Shown in pieces: positions 41,719-49,732 of a stretch of DNA of 58,532 nt. Numbering within the stretch: position 1 is the first letter of the stretch; each line of letters starts with the position of its first letter. The stretch is taken from assembly GCA_905187695.1 (NCBI GenBank), contig CAJJIY010000007.1, positions 1 through 58,532 of the forward strand. The letters are read 5' to 3'. The position numbers and the translations under genes are program-made. The DNA is from an uncultured Eubacteriales bacterium. GTDB taxonomy: Bacteria; Bacillota; Clostridia; Oscillospirales; CAG-272. The notes below the pieces were generated by a model. That model ran no database searches, was not told the origin of the DNA, and saw only the letters and a program-made list of their open reading frames with translations.

Positions 41719-42594
41719 TTAATCTTTCATACCGGACGAACCCATCGTTTCGATGATGTTCGACTGCGAAATAACGAATACCAGAATCGGAACCAGCATC
41801 ATAATCACCAGAGAGGCGGCGTGCGCACCGGCACGCTTGATACCGCCGGCCATGATCTGACCGATGGCGTAGTTGAAGGATTTGAGCTGTTCGGAGTGAA
41901 TGTAAATGGACGAGCCTTTGTTCCAGAGATCCTGGAACGAATAGATAATCAGCGTCAGCCAAGCGGGCTTGACCATCGGCATTGCAATCACCCAGAAGGT
42001 CTTGAGCTCGCTTGCGCCGTCCAGCCGCGCCGATTCCAGCACGGCATCCGACACATTGGTCTCCATGAACTGCTTCATAAGATAAAGACCCAGCGATGTG
42101 GCCCATGCCGGCACGATGATGGCCCAGTAAGTATCAATCATGTGCAGTGCGCTCATGATGAGGAACGAGGTCACGCCCGTAACCGTGGAGTGGAACATGA
42201 GCGAGGTGCGGACCGTGTGGAACATGAACTTGCCGCCCGGAAACTTGATCTTTGCCATGGCGTAAGCCGCCAGCGAGGAGAAAAACAGGTTTCCGAAAGT
42301 ACCGGCCACCGAGGTAAAGACCGTGTTGAAAATGTAGCGCGAGAACGGCACCCACGAGGTGTTCATCAGCATGAACAGGTCGCGGTAGTTTTTAAAGGTA
42401 GGATTCCGCACATAAAAGCGCGGGGGGAACATCCACAGTTCGTCCAGCGGTTTGAGGGACTGCATCACCACATAAAGCATGGGGAGGAACATGAATGTGC
42501 CCAGGAGTACCAGAATAATGGTAATGCCGACATCGCCGCCCGCAGAGCGGTTCAGTACGACTTTATGTTTTCTTGTACGAAGTTTCTTTGACAT
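41719..42594 (-). CDS. carbohydrate ABC transporter permease, MalG type (first pair)
   Basis: A 291-residue permease of normal size. Six helices follow a basic N-terminus (MSKKLRTRKHKVVLNRS). The EAA loop is ESARLDGASELKTFWVIAMPM, and the SLKPLDELWMFPPRFY stretch after helix one is typical of MalG-type subunits. It starts 1 base after its MalF partner stops and ends 14 bp before the propeller/YIP1 gene. Confidence 0.92.
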   Translation of the reverse strand: MSKKLRTRKHKVVLNRSAGGDVGITIILVLLGTFMFLPMLYVVMQSLKPLDELWMFPPRFYVRNPTFKNYRDLFMLMNTSWVPFSRYIFNTVFTSVAGTFGNLFFSSLAAYAMAKIKFPGGKFMFHTVRTSLMFHSTVTGVTSFLIMSALHMIDTYWAIIVPAWATSLGLYLMKQFMETNVSDAVLESARLDGASELKTFWVIAMPMVKPAWLTLIIYSFQDLWNKGSSIYIHSEQLKSFNYAIGQIMAGGIKRAGAHAASLVIMMLVPILVFVISQSNIIETMGSSGMKD

Positions 42595-42595
42595 A

Positions 42596-43531
42596 TTACT
42601 GACCCACCTTCGAAAGCATTTTCTTGACCAGCATATTGGCGCCGATCATGATGGCGAACAGTACCACGGCGATGGCGGAGGCATAACCGACCTCAAACCG
42701 GATACTGCCATAGTCCTCCAGGTGGTGCATGATGGTGTGCGCGGCGTAATCCACCGAGGGGAAACCGCACAGCGCCGTCACAACGCCGCCGAAACCAAAG
42801 GAAGAAGTAATGGCCATGATTGCACCGAACATCAACTGAGGCTTCATGGAAGGCAGCGTGATATACCAAAGCTCCTGCCAACGGTTGCGCACGCCGTCCA
42901 CCGCGCCCGCTTCATACATGGAGCGGTCAATGCCCTGCAAACCGGCGATAAAGGACAGGAACGAGGTACCAAGCGAGGTCCACAACGCCACGACGATACA
43001 AAGCGGCATGACATAACTGGCGTCTTCAAACCACTGAATTTCCTCGGTAATCAGGCCGAGGTTGAGCAGCGTACCGTTGACCCAGCCGTAGGAGTCGCCC
43101 GAAAAAAGCGTACCCCAAATCAGGTAAACCGAACCGGAAATGGACGGCGCATAGAAAACCAGCGTGACCAGCGCGCGGATCTTCGGGGACAATTCGTTGA
43201 TGAACCATGCCACCATAAGCGACATGAAGTAAGAACAGGGACCGACGATAATGGCAAAAATCAGCGTATTTTTACACGCGATGATAAAAATATCGTCGTC
43301 CAGGAAAAGCCGGATGTAGTTATCAAGGAAAACGAAATCGGGCATTTCCAAAAGGTTGAAGTTTGTAAAACTGATGACGATGGACAAGAGCACCGGCACC
43401 ACCGTGAACACGGTAAAGATGATCATATAGGGAGCCACCATGAAATAGGCCACCCTATTCTTTTTCATCTCTTTCCATGTCCAGGCGGCCCGCGAAATGT
43501 CCGAACGGGCTACCGCTTTTTTATCTGACAT
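42596..43531 (-). CDS. carbohydrate ABC transporter permease, MalF type (first pair)
   Basis: A 311-residue permease with six helices, the sugar-permease start AYFMVAPYMIIFTVFTVVPVLLS, and the EAA loop YEAGAVDGVRNRWQELWYITLP. It follows the giant binding protein by 40 bp. It pairs with the next gene; the second permease pair further down is clearly different in sequence and length, so this is not a recent duplication. Confidence 0.92.
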   Translation of the reverse strand: MSDKKAVARSDISRAAWTWKEMKKNRVAYFMVAPYMIIFTVFTVVPVLLSIVISFTNFNLLEMPDFVFLDNYIRLFLDDDIFIIACKNTLIFAIIVGPCSYFMSLMVAWFINELSPKIRALVTLVFYAPSISGSVYLIWGTLFSGDSYGWVNGTLLNLGLITEEIQWFEDASYVMPLCIVVALWTSLGTSFLSFIAGLQGIDRSMYEAGAVDGVRNRWQELWYITLPSMKPQLMFGAIMAITSSFGFGGVVTALCGFPSVDYAAHTIMHHLEDYGSIRFEVGYASAIAVVLFAIMIGANMLVKKMLSKVGQ

Positions 43532-43571
43532 ATCTTTTCTCCTTGCAGTGCAATAAATAAGGTAGACTTTC

Positions 43572-46500
43572 TCACTTCTTTGTCATCACAGTCACCGCGT
43601 TTTTAATGGCGGTAATCGTTCCGGCAAAGGCGGTAGCGTCCAGCGACTCGCCAATCTTCTGCAGTTCCAGCGGGTCCACATTGTCGTATTGCTCTTCTGT
43701 GATATAGCGCAGGATCGTGGCAAGATGCGTCCGGGCTTCCGTCACGCGGCTGTCTCCTTCGCCAAGCGCCGCGCAATCGGCTTCAAAGGCGGTCTTGAAC
43801 TGCGTCAGTCTCTTGCCCTTCAGTGTCTGGCCAAGCTCCAGCGTCTCCAGACCAAACTCTTCCCGTTTCCGGGTGATCTCTTTATTGATCGTGCTGATAT
43901 AACTCTGAAGTTCGGTGGTCGGGTTGGCATTCTTTTCATAAGCGGCCAGGAACGCAAACTGCGTATAACGGCTGATGATATAACTGCCGGGGTAGTTGGG
44001 GATTGAAGCCAGGTTGTTGAACTGGTAAGAAAGCTGTTCGTATTCCGCAGAAGTCCAGGGCATTTCGGCCAGCGCCTTGATGTTGGCAGTCGCGTGCTTG
44101 GCCGAAGGACCGATAATGGCCACCATTTCGTTGGAGTACTTGATCTGGCAGTCCGCGCCGGAGTGCCAGCGCATGAATTCCCACGCTCCGGTTTCGTTGT
44201 CGCAACCGGTCATCATAACGATGGCGGAAGTGGAAGAAACCGAGACATTGTTGATATAGGTGGAACCGTCCTGTTTGGTATACTCAATACCGGGCATCGG
44301 ATAGAAGTTCCAGAGTCCCTTGATTTCGGTGGCAAACACAGTCAGATGGTTGTATGTGCCGTTGTAAGAAGCAAAACCGATAGGCATTTCACCGGTACGG
44401 AAGCGGTTTGCAAAGTCATATTTATAAGGGAAGGAATACATTGTAAAGTAGTTGCACATGGTCTCAAATGCGGTCAGTCCCACATCCGAATCCAGGTTGA
44501 TGCGCATACCGTCATCGGCAAAGAGCGTACCATTCATCTGATAAAGGAAAACTTTATAGTTGGTATGCATACCGATGAGCATGTTGTTGGCCTGCAGCGT
44601 CGGGATTGCGGCCAGGATATCGTCCCATGTCTTGGGGATCTCGATGCCAAGGTCAGCCAGCACATCCTCCCGCACGAACATCATTTCAAAGTTCTGCGTT
44701 TCAGGCAGGCCGTAATAATGGAAATCGTTATTGGCATCGGCAATACCCATGACCAGCATGGCCGCGTTGTTGAACTGTGCGTTCGGGTTGACGATCGGAT
44801 TGCCGTCCGCGTCATAGACCGTATTGAAGTGTTCGTCCACCTGATAGTAAAGGGCAAAATCCTTGAACCCTTCCATCTTTTCAATCGGAATCAGCGCACC
44901 GCGGATGGCGTAGTTGATGACATCGCCCTCTCCGAGGCCGATATACACGTCCGGTCCCATACCGGCCAACACCGAAGGAAGCAGTGTGCCGCCGGCCACC
45001 AGTTTGAGGTTGACCGCGGTGTTATGCTCGCTGCTGGGGGTAAAATCGTTGTTGATGAGTCCGCGGATGACCTGTGCCTGGTCACGGCCATAAGCCAGCC
45101 AGACATCCACGGTGTGCTCGCCGTTGGTATCCTCGGTCGTGGCGCCCATCCGGTTGTAATTCCGGAAGAAGGACATCACAAAGCTCTTGATTTCGTGAGC
45201 AAAGGAGGAGAAGAAACCGGCCTTTGCCTTGGGCAAATCGCTGTTCAGCGGCTGAACCACCAGATAGTCCAGCTGGAGCGGCTGGGTTTTGGCGTCGCCG
45301 AGCCAGGTACCGAGCGAACCGATGTAAGATTTGAGTTGTTCCAGATATTTGGCGATCTCGTCCTCATTGGAGCCCATCCGCTCCAGGAGCCAAGCCACTT
45401 TTTCCAGCGTGGCAACGCTGGAGGACTTCTGCCCCGTGATCTTCACCATCTCGGCCGAGATCTCGTAAAGCTCGCGGGAACGAAGAATCATATCAATCAT
45501 AGTGTCGGGCATCACGCGGGAGAAGCCGTAATCACGGTATTCGTCCGGGGAAGCGCCGGTCAGTTTGATGATTTCAAGATAATCGCTGTTGATGGCGTCC
45601 AGCGCGGCTTCCACGCGGCGCACCACATCGCCGATGGAGCCAAGGCCCACCTGAAGCGTGATGGTATATTCCACACCGGCTTCAAAATAGAATTCGTAAT
45701 CCTGGCCGCCGTTGTTGAGAAGCGTGGACTGCCAATCGGAACTGTAGTTGAAGCGGAGCTCGGTCGCCTCGTAGAAAGGAACCGAACCGTCATAATAGCC
45801 AAGGCTGTCAGCCGCAGCCCCTTTGCTTTCAATATAAATGGAGCGGCACACATACATACCGTCCAGAACATTCTGGCGATAACGGGCGGCAATGTTGTAA
45901 AGGCCGCTGGTACCGACCTTGAAAGTGTAGCGGACCCACTGGCCGGCCGTCTCCCACTTTTCGCCGCCGATGGTATTGAGCAGCACGCGGGAGGTATTGG
46001 AAGGCATCGTCGCCGCATCGGTGCGGTCTTCCACCGGATAAATGGTCTGAGAGGAAGTTGCCCCCGGATATTCCGCCTGAATACGGACCCAGTCACGCCC
46101 CGACTCCGCACCGGCGAAACGGGCTTTGTAGTTTTCATAGGTCATCAGATCCTTGTGAGGAACCAGCGTGATGGAGCGGATGGTCATCGGCTCGTTGACG
46201 GCCTCCAGGGAAAGCGTGCGCTCGCCCGCCTCCAGCACAAACTCAAAAGTTTCGGCATAGAAACCATCGGCGTCGCGCAGTTCCACACTCCGCCATTCGG
46301 GCGATTGCTCCATGTTGGGGCGCAATTCGTTTTGGTCGATATCCGCCGTCATGAAGCGGACGGTGTTGGTATTTACGAAATCGCAAACGGACTGCGTCCA
46401 GACTGCCGGCATTGCAATGGAAAGATAGGCGCCCTTTTCATCGCTTTCCATAGTGCAGGAAGCCAGATCAAAACCGGCGGCAATGGCCTCATCGTAAAGA

Positions 46501-47027
46501 GCCTGCAGGGTTTTGTCTTTGGTCGCCGTCACGCGAGCGTTTACATATTGATTGGTCCAGACCTTCGGCAGCGAAAGGAAGCGCGCCTCGGCAAAAGGAA
46601 TTTTGCCGTCGATCTTCAGAATCCGTTCGATGGAAGCGGATTTCGCGCTGTCCGGCCAGTATTCGATCATAACGCTGTATTTGGCAGTGGTCGGAATCGT
46701 TACTTTCCAGGAGGTCGTGCCGGTACTGGGCGTATAAAGCGAAGAACTGCCATCCTCCGTCACTTCCCGAACCGAGTCGCTTCCCTCATAGCTATAATTT
46801 TCCGTGCCGCGGATGAGGATCGACGCAGTCGCACGGGGGACGGACTGATACTTGATCAGGTAGTCTTCATACGACACCGCATTGAGTTGTTCCTTGATTT
46901 CCGCCAACGTCTTGGTCGTCACTGAACCGTTCGGCGTGGTCGCCGCACTGGTCGTCACTACGCCGCCTACCAGAAAAGTCAGCGCCAGGACAATGGCAAG
47001 AAGTCTTTGGAAGGTCTTCTTTTTCAT
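43572..47027 (-). CDS. giant extracellular solute-binding protein with N-terminal beta-sandwich domains
   Basis: A 1151-residue protein, two to three times the family size. The start at 47027 has AGGAGG 6-7 bases upstream and opens an export signal (MKKKTFQRLLAIVLALTFL...TTSA, residues 1-28). There is no lipobox Cys, unusual for a Gram-positive binding protein. Residues 60-305 and 310-480 are beta-rich; the second resembles a CBM6/35-type sandwich (GQWVRYTFKVGTSGLYNIAARY). About 480-620 is helical. About 630-1060 is the ABC binding-protein fold (VDVWLAYGRDQAQVIRGLI, MGPDVYIGLGEGDVINYAIRGALIP, PKTWDDILAAIPTLQ, IGFASYNGTYNHLTVFA, GAWEFMRWHSG). It is the first gene of the operon, behind a promoter at 47200. 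The ligand is unknown; a glycan is likely from the domains. Confidence 0.88.
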   Translation of the reverse strand: MKKKTFQRLLAIVLALTFLVGGVVTTSAATTPNGSVTTKTLAEIKEQLNAVSYEDYLIKYQSVPRATASILIRGTENYSYEGSDSVREVTEDGSSSLYTPSTGTTSWKVTIPTTAKYSVMIEYWPDSAKSASIERILKIDGKIPFAEARFLSLPKVWTNQYVNARVTATKDKTLQALYDEAIAAGFDLASCTMESDEKGAYLSIAMPAVWTQSVCDFVNTNTVRFMTADIDQNELRPNMEQSPEWRSVELRDADGFYAETFEFVLEAGERTLSLEAVNEPMTIRSITLVPHKDLMTYENYKARFAGAESGRDWVRIQAEYPGATSSQTIYPVEDRTDAATMPSNTSRVLLNTIGGEKWETAGQWVRYTFKVGTSGLYNIAARYRQNVLDGMYVCRSIYIESKGAAADSLGYYDGSVPFYEATELRFNYSSDWQSTLLNNGGQDYEFYFEAGVEYTITLQVGLGSIGDVVRRVEAALDAINSDYLEIIKLTGASPDEYRDYGFSRVMPDTMIDMILRSRELYEISAEMVKITGQKSSSVATLEKVAWLLERMGSNEDEIAKYLEQLKSYIGSLGTWLGDAKTQPLQLDYLVVQPLNSDLPKAKAGFFSSFAHEIKSFVMSFFRNYNRMGATTEDTNGEHTVDVWLAYGRDQAQVIRGLINNDFTPSSEHNTAVNLKLVAGGTLLPSVLAGMGPDVYIGLGEGDVINYAIRGALIPIEKMEGFKDFALYYQVDEHFNTVYDADGNPIVNPNAQFNNAAMLVMGIADANNDFHYYGLPETQNFEMMFVREDVLADLGIEIPKTWDDILAAIPTLQANNMLIGMHTNYKVFLYQMNGTLFADDGMRINLDSDVGLTAFETMCNYFTMYSFPYKYDFANRFRTGEMPIGFASYNGTYNHLTVFATEIKGLWNFYPMPGIEYTKQDGSTYINNVSVSSTSAIVMMTGCDNETGAWEFMRWHSGADCQIKYSNEMVAIIGPSAKHATANIKALAEMPWTSAEYEQLSYQFNNLASIPNYPGSYIISRYTQFAFLAAYEKNANPTTELQSYISTINKEITRKREEFGLETLELGQTLKGKRLTQFKTAFEADCAALGEGDSRVTEARTHLATILRYITEEQYDNVDPLELQKIGESLDATAFAGTITAIKNAVTVMTKK

Positions 47028-47164
47028 GGTTTTCCTCCTGTGTTTCCCTGCAACCAGCAGGTTGGTAACCGGCCCGTGGCCGGTGGAATGCCGAAAGGGG
47101 CGGGGCTGTGCCCTGCTCGCGGTCAGCGAACCGACAGCCGCGCCGTCGTAACGGTTTGGCCCAT
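47028..47164 (-). promoter_or_regulatory. structured 5' leader of the uptake operon
   Basis: About 137 bases separate the predicted start from the start codon. On the minus strand the distal part has two clean hairpins in series, ACCGGCC-ACG-GGCCGGT (about 47069-47085) and CCTGC-TGGTT-GCAGG (about 47048-47062), just ahead of the ribosome site. They have no T-run, so they look translational or stabilising rather than terminating. Confidence 0.45.
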
Positions 47165-47170
47165 GAGCGT

Positions 47171-47200
47171 ATTTTATCACATCCGTCACCTGTTCGTCAA
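47171..47200 (-). promoter_or_regulatory. sigma-A promoter of the seven-gene uptake operon
   Basis: Minus strand: TTGACG (47195-47200), 18-bp spacer, TAAAAT (47171-47176). Confidence 0.7.
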
Positions 47201-47326
47201 GTAATTTTTCATATTACACACGCGCGTGCGTGCGAACATTTGCCCCGGAACGGACAGTCTTCTCCTTCTCGCCCCGCCCTTGTTTTTGCCCGAAATTTGT
47301 CACGCAAAAAAGAAAAAAATCCGGAA

Positions 47327-47345
47327 GGTAAATTAAATTTAACAA
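47327..47345 (+). repeat. 19-bp inverted repeat, copy 1
   Basis: GGTAAATTAAATTTAACAA. The exact reverse complement is at 47427-47445. Each copy is itself nearly palindromic: 14 of 17 bases match their own reverse complement around TTAAATTTAA. It lies 127 bp upstream of the uptake operon -35. Confidence 0.9.
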
Positions 47346-47367
47346 AAGGCAGGCCTTAAAATTAGTT

Positions 47368-47390
47368 GGCGGCGCATTTCCCGCCTTTTT
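47368..47390 (+). terminator. terminator-like hairpin inside the inverted repeat pair
   Basis: GGCGG (47368-47372) with CCGCC (47381-47385), 8-base loop, then T5. No gene on the plus strand leads into it. Confidence 0.45.
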
Positions 47391-47426
47391 GTGGAAAATT
47401 ACGAATTCATTTTTTCTCCGCTCAGG

Positions 47427-47445
47427 TTGTTAAATTTAATTTACC
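47427..47445 (-). repeat. 19-bp inverted repeat, copy 2
   Basis: Exact reverse complement of 47327-47345, with equivalent ends 100 bp apart. A candidate second operator for the uptake operon or a cruciform arm. Confidence 0.9.
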
Positions 47446-47680
47446 ATTCTTTGATTTTGGCGGTTATCGTTTCCAAAATTCCGTCCGAAAACTGCCCGGC
47501 TGATTTTTGGCGTTGTGCACAAAAAAACGCCCGAAAATTCTACACCCCATTCCATTTTTCATCTACACACAATTTACAAATCTTTCACTTTTACAGTCCA
47601 AAATCTCTTCAAAAATTTCATGGCAGTCAGGAATCGCTCCCGCTACCTTCACGGAAATCTCACCTTTTTTTCACGGATGG
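47446..47680. other. AT-rich gene-free stretch before the nadE promoter
   Basis: I see no credible gene here on either strand. There are loose imitations of a repeat (GATTTTGGCGGTTATCG near 47453 and GATTTTTGGCGTTGTGC near 47502) but nothing exact. The whole gap 47028-47744 otherwise holds the leader, the promoters and the 19-bp repeats listed. Confidence 0.5.
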
Positions 47681-47709
47681 TTGCAATCCGGAGCCGGATG
47701 TGTTATGAT
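47681..47709 (+). promoter_or_regulatory. sigma-A promoter of nadE
   Basis: TTGCAA (47681-47686), 17-bp spacer, TATGAT (47704-47709), with CGGAGG before the ATG at 47745. Confidence 0.7.
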
Positions 47710-47744
47710 AATTATGAAATTCAAGTTTTTACCGGAGGCATCTC

Positions 47745-49667
47745 ATGAACGATATCCTGCGCGCCGGCGTGGCGGTTCCGAAACTGAAAATCGCCGACCC
47801 GACCTTCAATGCCAATCTTATCCGTGAAAAAATCAAAGAAGCCCGCGCGGCCGGCGTCCGCGTACTGACTTTTCCGGAGCTTTCACTGACCGGCTATACC
47901 TGCGGTGACCTGTTTGCTTCCGGGTTTCTGCTGGAACGCGCGACTCAGGCGCTTTGCAAGCTGGCCGCCGATATTCCGGAAGATATTCTGGTGGCTGTCG
48001 GCGCACCGCTGGAACAAAACGGCCGGCTTTATAACTGTGCCTTCCTTCTTTCGGGCGGCAACATTCTCGGCGCCGTACCCAAGACCTTTCTTCCGACCTA
48101 CGGTGAATATTACGAACGCCGCTGGTTTTCCCCCGCACCGGACGGCCTCAGCCGGGTCACGCTCGGCGCGTTTTCCTTTCCTTTCGGCACGGACCTGATC
48201 TTCACCGCGCCCGACGGCACAAAAGTGGGCGTGGAAATCTGCGAGGACCTCTGGTCGCCGCTTCCGCCCAGTTCCCTGCTCTCTAGGGCGGGCGCGGAAG
48301 TCATTCTCAACCTCTCGGCCAGCAACGAGACCATCCTCAAGCGCAATTACCGACGCGACCTTATCCTTCAGCAATCCGCGCGCACTTTCAGCGCCTATCT
48401 CTATGCCAGCGCAGGCTCGGACGAATCCACCTCCGACCTGATCTTTTCCGGCCACGGTCTCATCGCGCTTGCCGGATCGCCCGTGGCCGAGAACCGGCAC
48501 TATATTGACAGCGACTATCTGCTTTACACCGATCTGGATCTTGAAAAGATCCGTTATGACCGGCGACACAACCGCACTTTCGGAGAAAGCGCCGCGCGCT
48601 TTCTCCGGGAAGATGACTACGAAAGCGTGCCGCTTCCCTGCCCGCTGGCCGTTTCGGACGGTTCGCTGCTCTCCCCCGGCCGGTTACCCTTCGTCCCGGA
48701 TTCCAAAAACGAGCGGGTAGAGCGCTGTATGCAGATTTTTGATATGCAGGCCTCGGCGCTTTCCCGCCGTCTGTCCATCACGGGCGGAAAACTGACGGTC
48801 GGCATTTCGGGCGGACTGGATTCCACACTGGCGCTGCTGGTGGCCATCAAAGCCGTGGAAAAACTGCATCTTCCGCGCAAAAACATCATTGCCGTCACCA
48901 TGCCCTGCTTCGGCACCTCGGACGAAACGCTGCACAACGCCACCGAGCTGATGGAAAAACTCGGCGTGGATGCCCGCACCGTGCCCATCGGAGAGGCTGT
49001 GCGGCTGCACTTCCGCGACATCGGCCAGTCCGAGACCGATTATTCGGTCACCTACGAAAACTGTCAGGCCAGAGAACGCACACAGGTACTCATGGACATT
49101 GCCAACAAAGAGGGCGGCATCGTGCTGGGAACCGGCGACCTGTCCGAACTGGCGCTTGGCTGGTGCACCTACAACGGCGACCATATGAGCATGTATGCCG
49201 TCAACGCCGGCGTGCCGAAAACGCTGGTACGCTGGATCATTTCGGGGGTGGCGGACAGCGACCTGCTGCCCGAGGCCACGGCGGTACTCTACCGGATCAT
49301 CGACACCCCCATCAGTCCCGAGCTTCTGCCCCCGGACGCGGTCGGAAAGATCTCGCAGAAAACCGAAGATATCGTCGGCCCCTACGCTCTTCACGATTTC
49401 TTTCTTTACTATACCCTGCGTTATCAGTTCCGCCCCCGCAAGATCTATGAACTTTCGCGCATGGCTTTCGGCGACCTTTTCGGCGAGGAAACCACCAAAA
49501 AGTGGCTGAAAGTATTCTTCCGCCGTTTCTTTGGTCAGCAATTTAAGCGGAACTGTATGCCGGACAGCGTAAAAATCGGCTCAGTCTGCCTTTCTCCCCG
49601 CGGCGACTGGCGGATGCCGGCCGACGCCAGCGCGGGCGAATGGCTTGCGGAAGCGGAAGCCCTTTAA
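47745..49667 (+). CDS. nadE: glutamine-dependent NAD(+) synthetase
   Basis: The last step of NAD synthesis, amidating deamido-NAD with ammonia channelled from glutamine. Its 640 residues combine an N-terminal nitrilase-type amidase with triad E45 (FPELSLTGY), K113 (AVPKTFLPTYGE) and C166 (VGVEICEDLW), and a C-terminal synthetase with PP-loop SGGLDST at 355-361, LGTGDLSELALGW and the family C-terminus. The length matches glutamine-dependent types. It is monocistronic, between its promoter and a strong terminator. Confidence 0.97.
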   Translation: MNDILRAGVAVPKLKIADPTFNANLIREKIKEARAAGVRVLTFPELSLTGYTCGDLFASGFLLERATQALCKLAADIPEDILVAVGAPLEQNGRLYNCAFLLSGGNILGAVPKTFLPTYGEYYERRWFSPAPDGLSRVTLGAFSFPFGTDLIFTAPDGTKVGVEICEDLWSPLPPSSLLSRAGAEVILNLSASNETILKRNYRRDLILQQSARTFSAYLYASAGSDESTSDLIFSGHGLIALAGSPVAENRHYIDSDYLLYTDLDLEKIRYDRRHNRTFGESAARFLREDDYESVPLPCPLAVSDGSLLSPGRLPFVPDSKNERVERCMQIFDMQASALSRRLSITGGKLTVGISGGLDSTLALLVAIKAVEKLHLPRKNIIAVTMPCFGTSDETLHNATELMEKLGVDARTVPIGEAVRLHFRDIGQSETDYSVTYENCQARERTQVLMDIANKEGGIVLGTGDLSELALGWCTYNGDHMSMYAVNAGVPKTLVRWIISGVADSDLLPEATAVLYRIIDTPISPELLPPDAVGKISQKTEDIVGPYALHDFFLYYTLRYQFRPRKIYELSRMAFGDLFGEETTKKWLKVFFRRFFGQQFKRNCMPDSVKIGSVCLSPRGDWRMPADASAGEWLAEAEAL

Positions 49668-49673
49668 AAATAC

Positions 49674-49714
49674 AAAGATCCCCCGGAAAAGTCATACCTT
49701 TCCGGGGGATCTTT
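49674..49714. terminator. bidirectional terminator between nadE and the pth-mfd operon
   Basis: A perfect 16-bp stem, 49674-49689 with 49699-49714, A3 on one side and T-rich on the other. Confidence 0.9.
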
Positions 49715-49732
49715 CTCTTTCATCTCACAATC

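Noticed and set aside
44094..46925. A 943-codon open frame on the plus strand inside the giant binding-protein gene
   Set aside because: It mirrors the coding strand of a protein with signal peptide and binding fold. The composition is His/Arg/Gly-rich as expected for an antisense shadow.
33808..47027. An ATPase, glycoside hydrolase or sensor regulator hidden in the uptake operon
   Set aside because: No Walker A with LSGGQ, no recognised hydrolase signature and no helix-turn-helix was seen in any gene or gap. The permeases must borrow an ATPase.
47453..47520. Imperfect direct repeat (GATTTTGGCGGTTATCG and GATTTTTGGCGTTGTGC)
   Set aside because: Several mismatches and no further copies; too weak to separate from AT-rich chance similarity.
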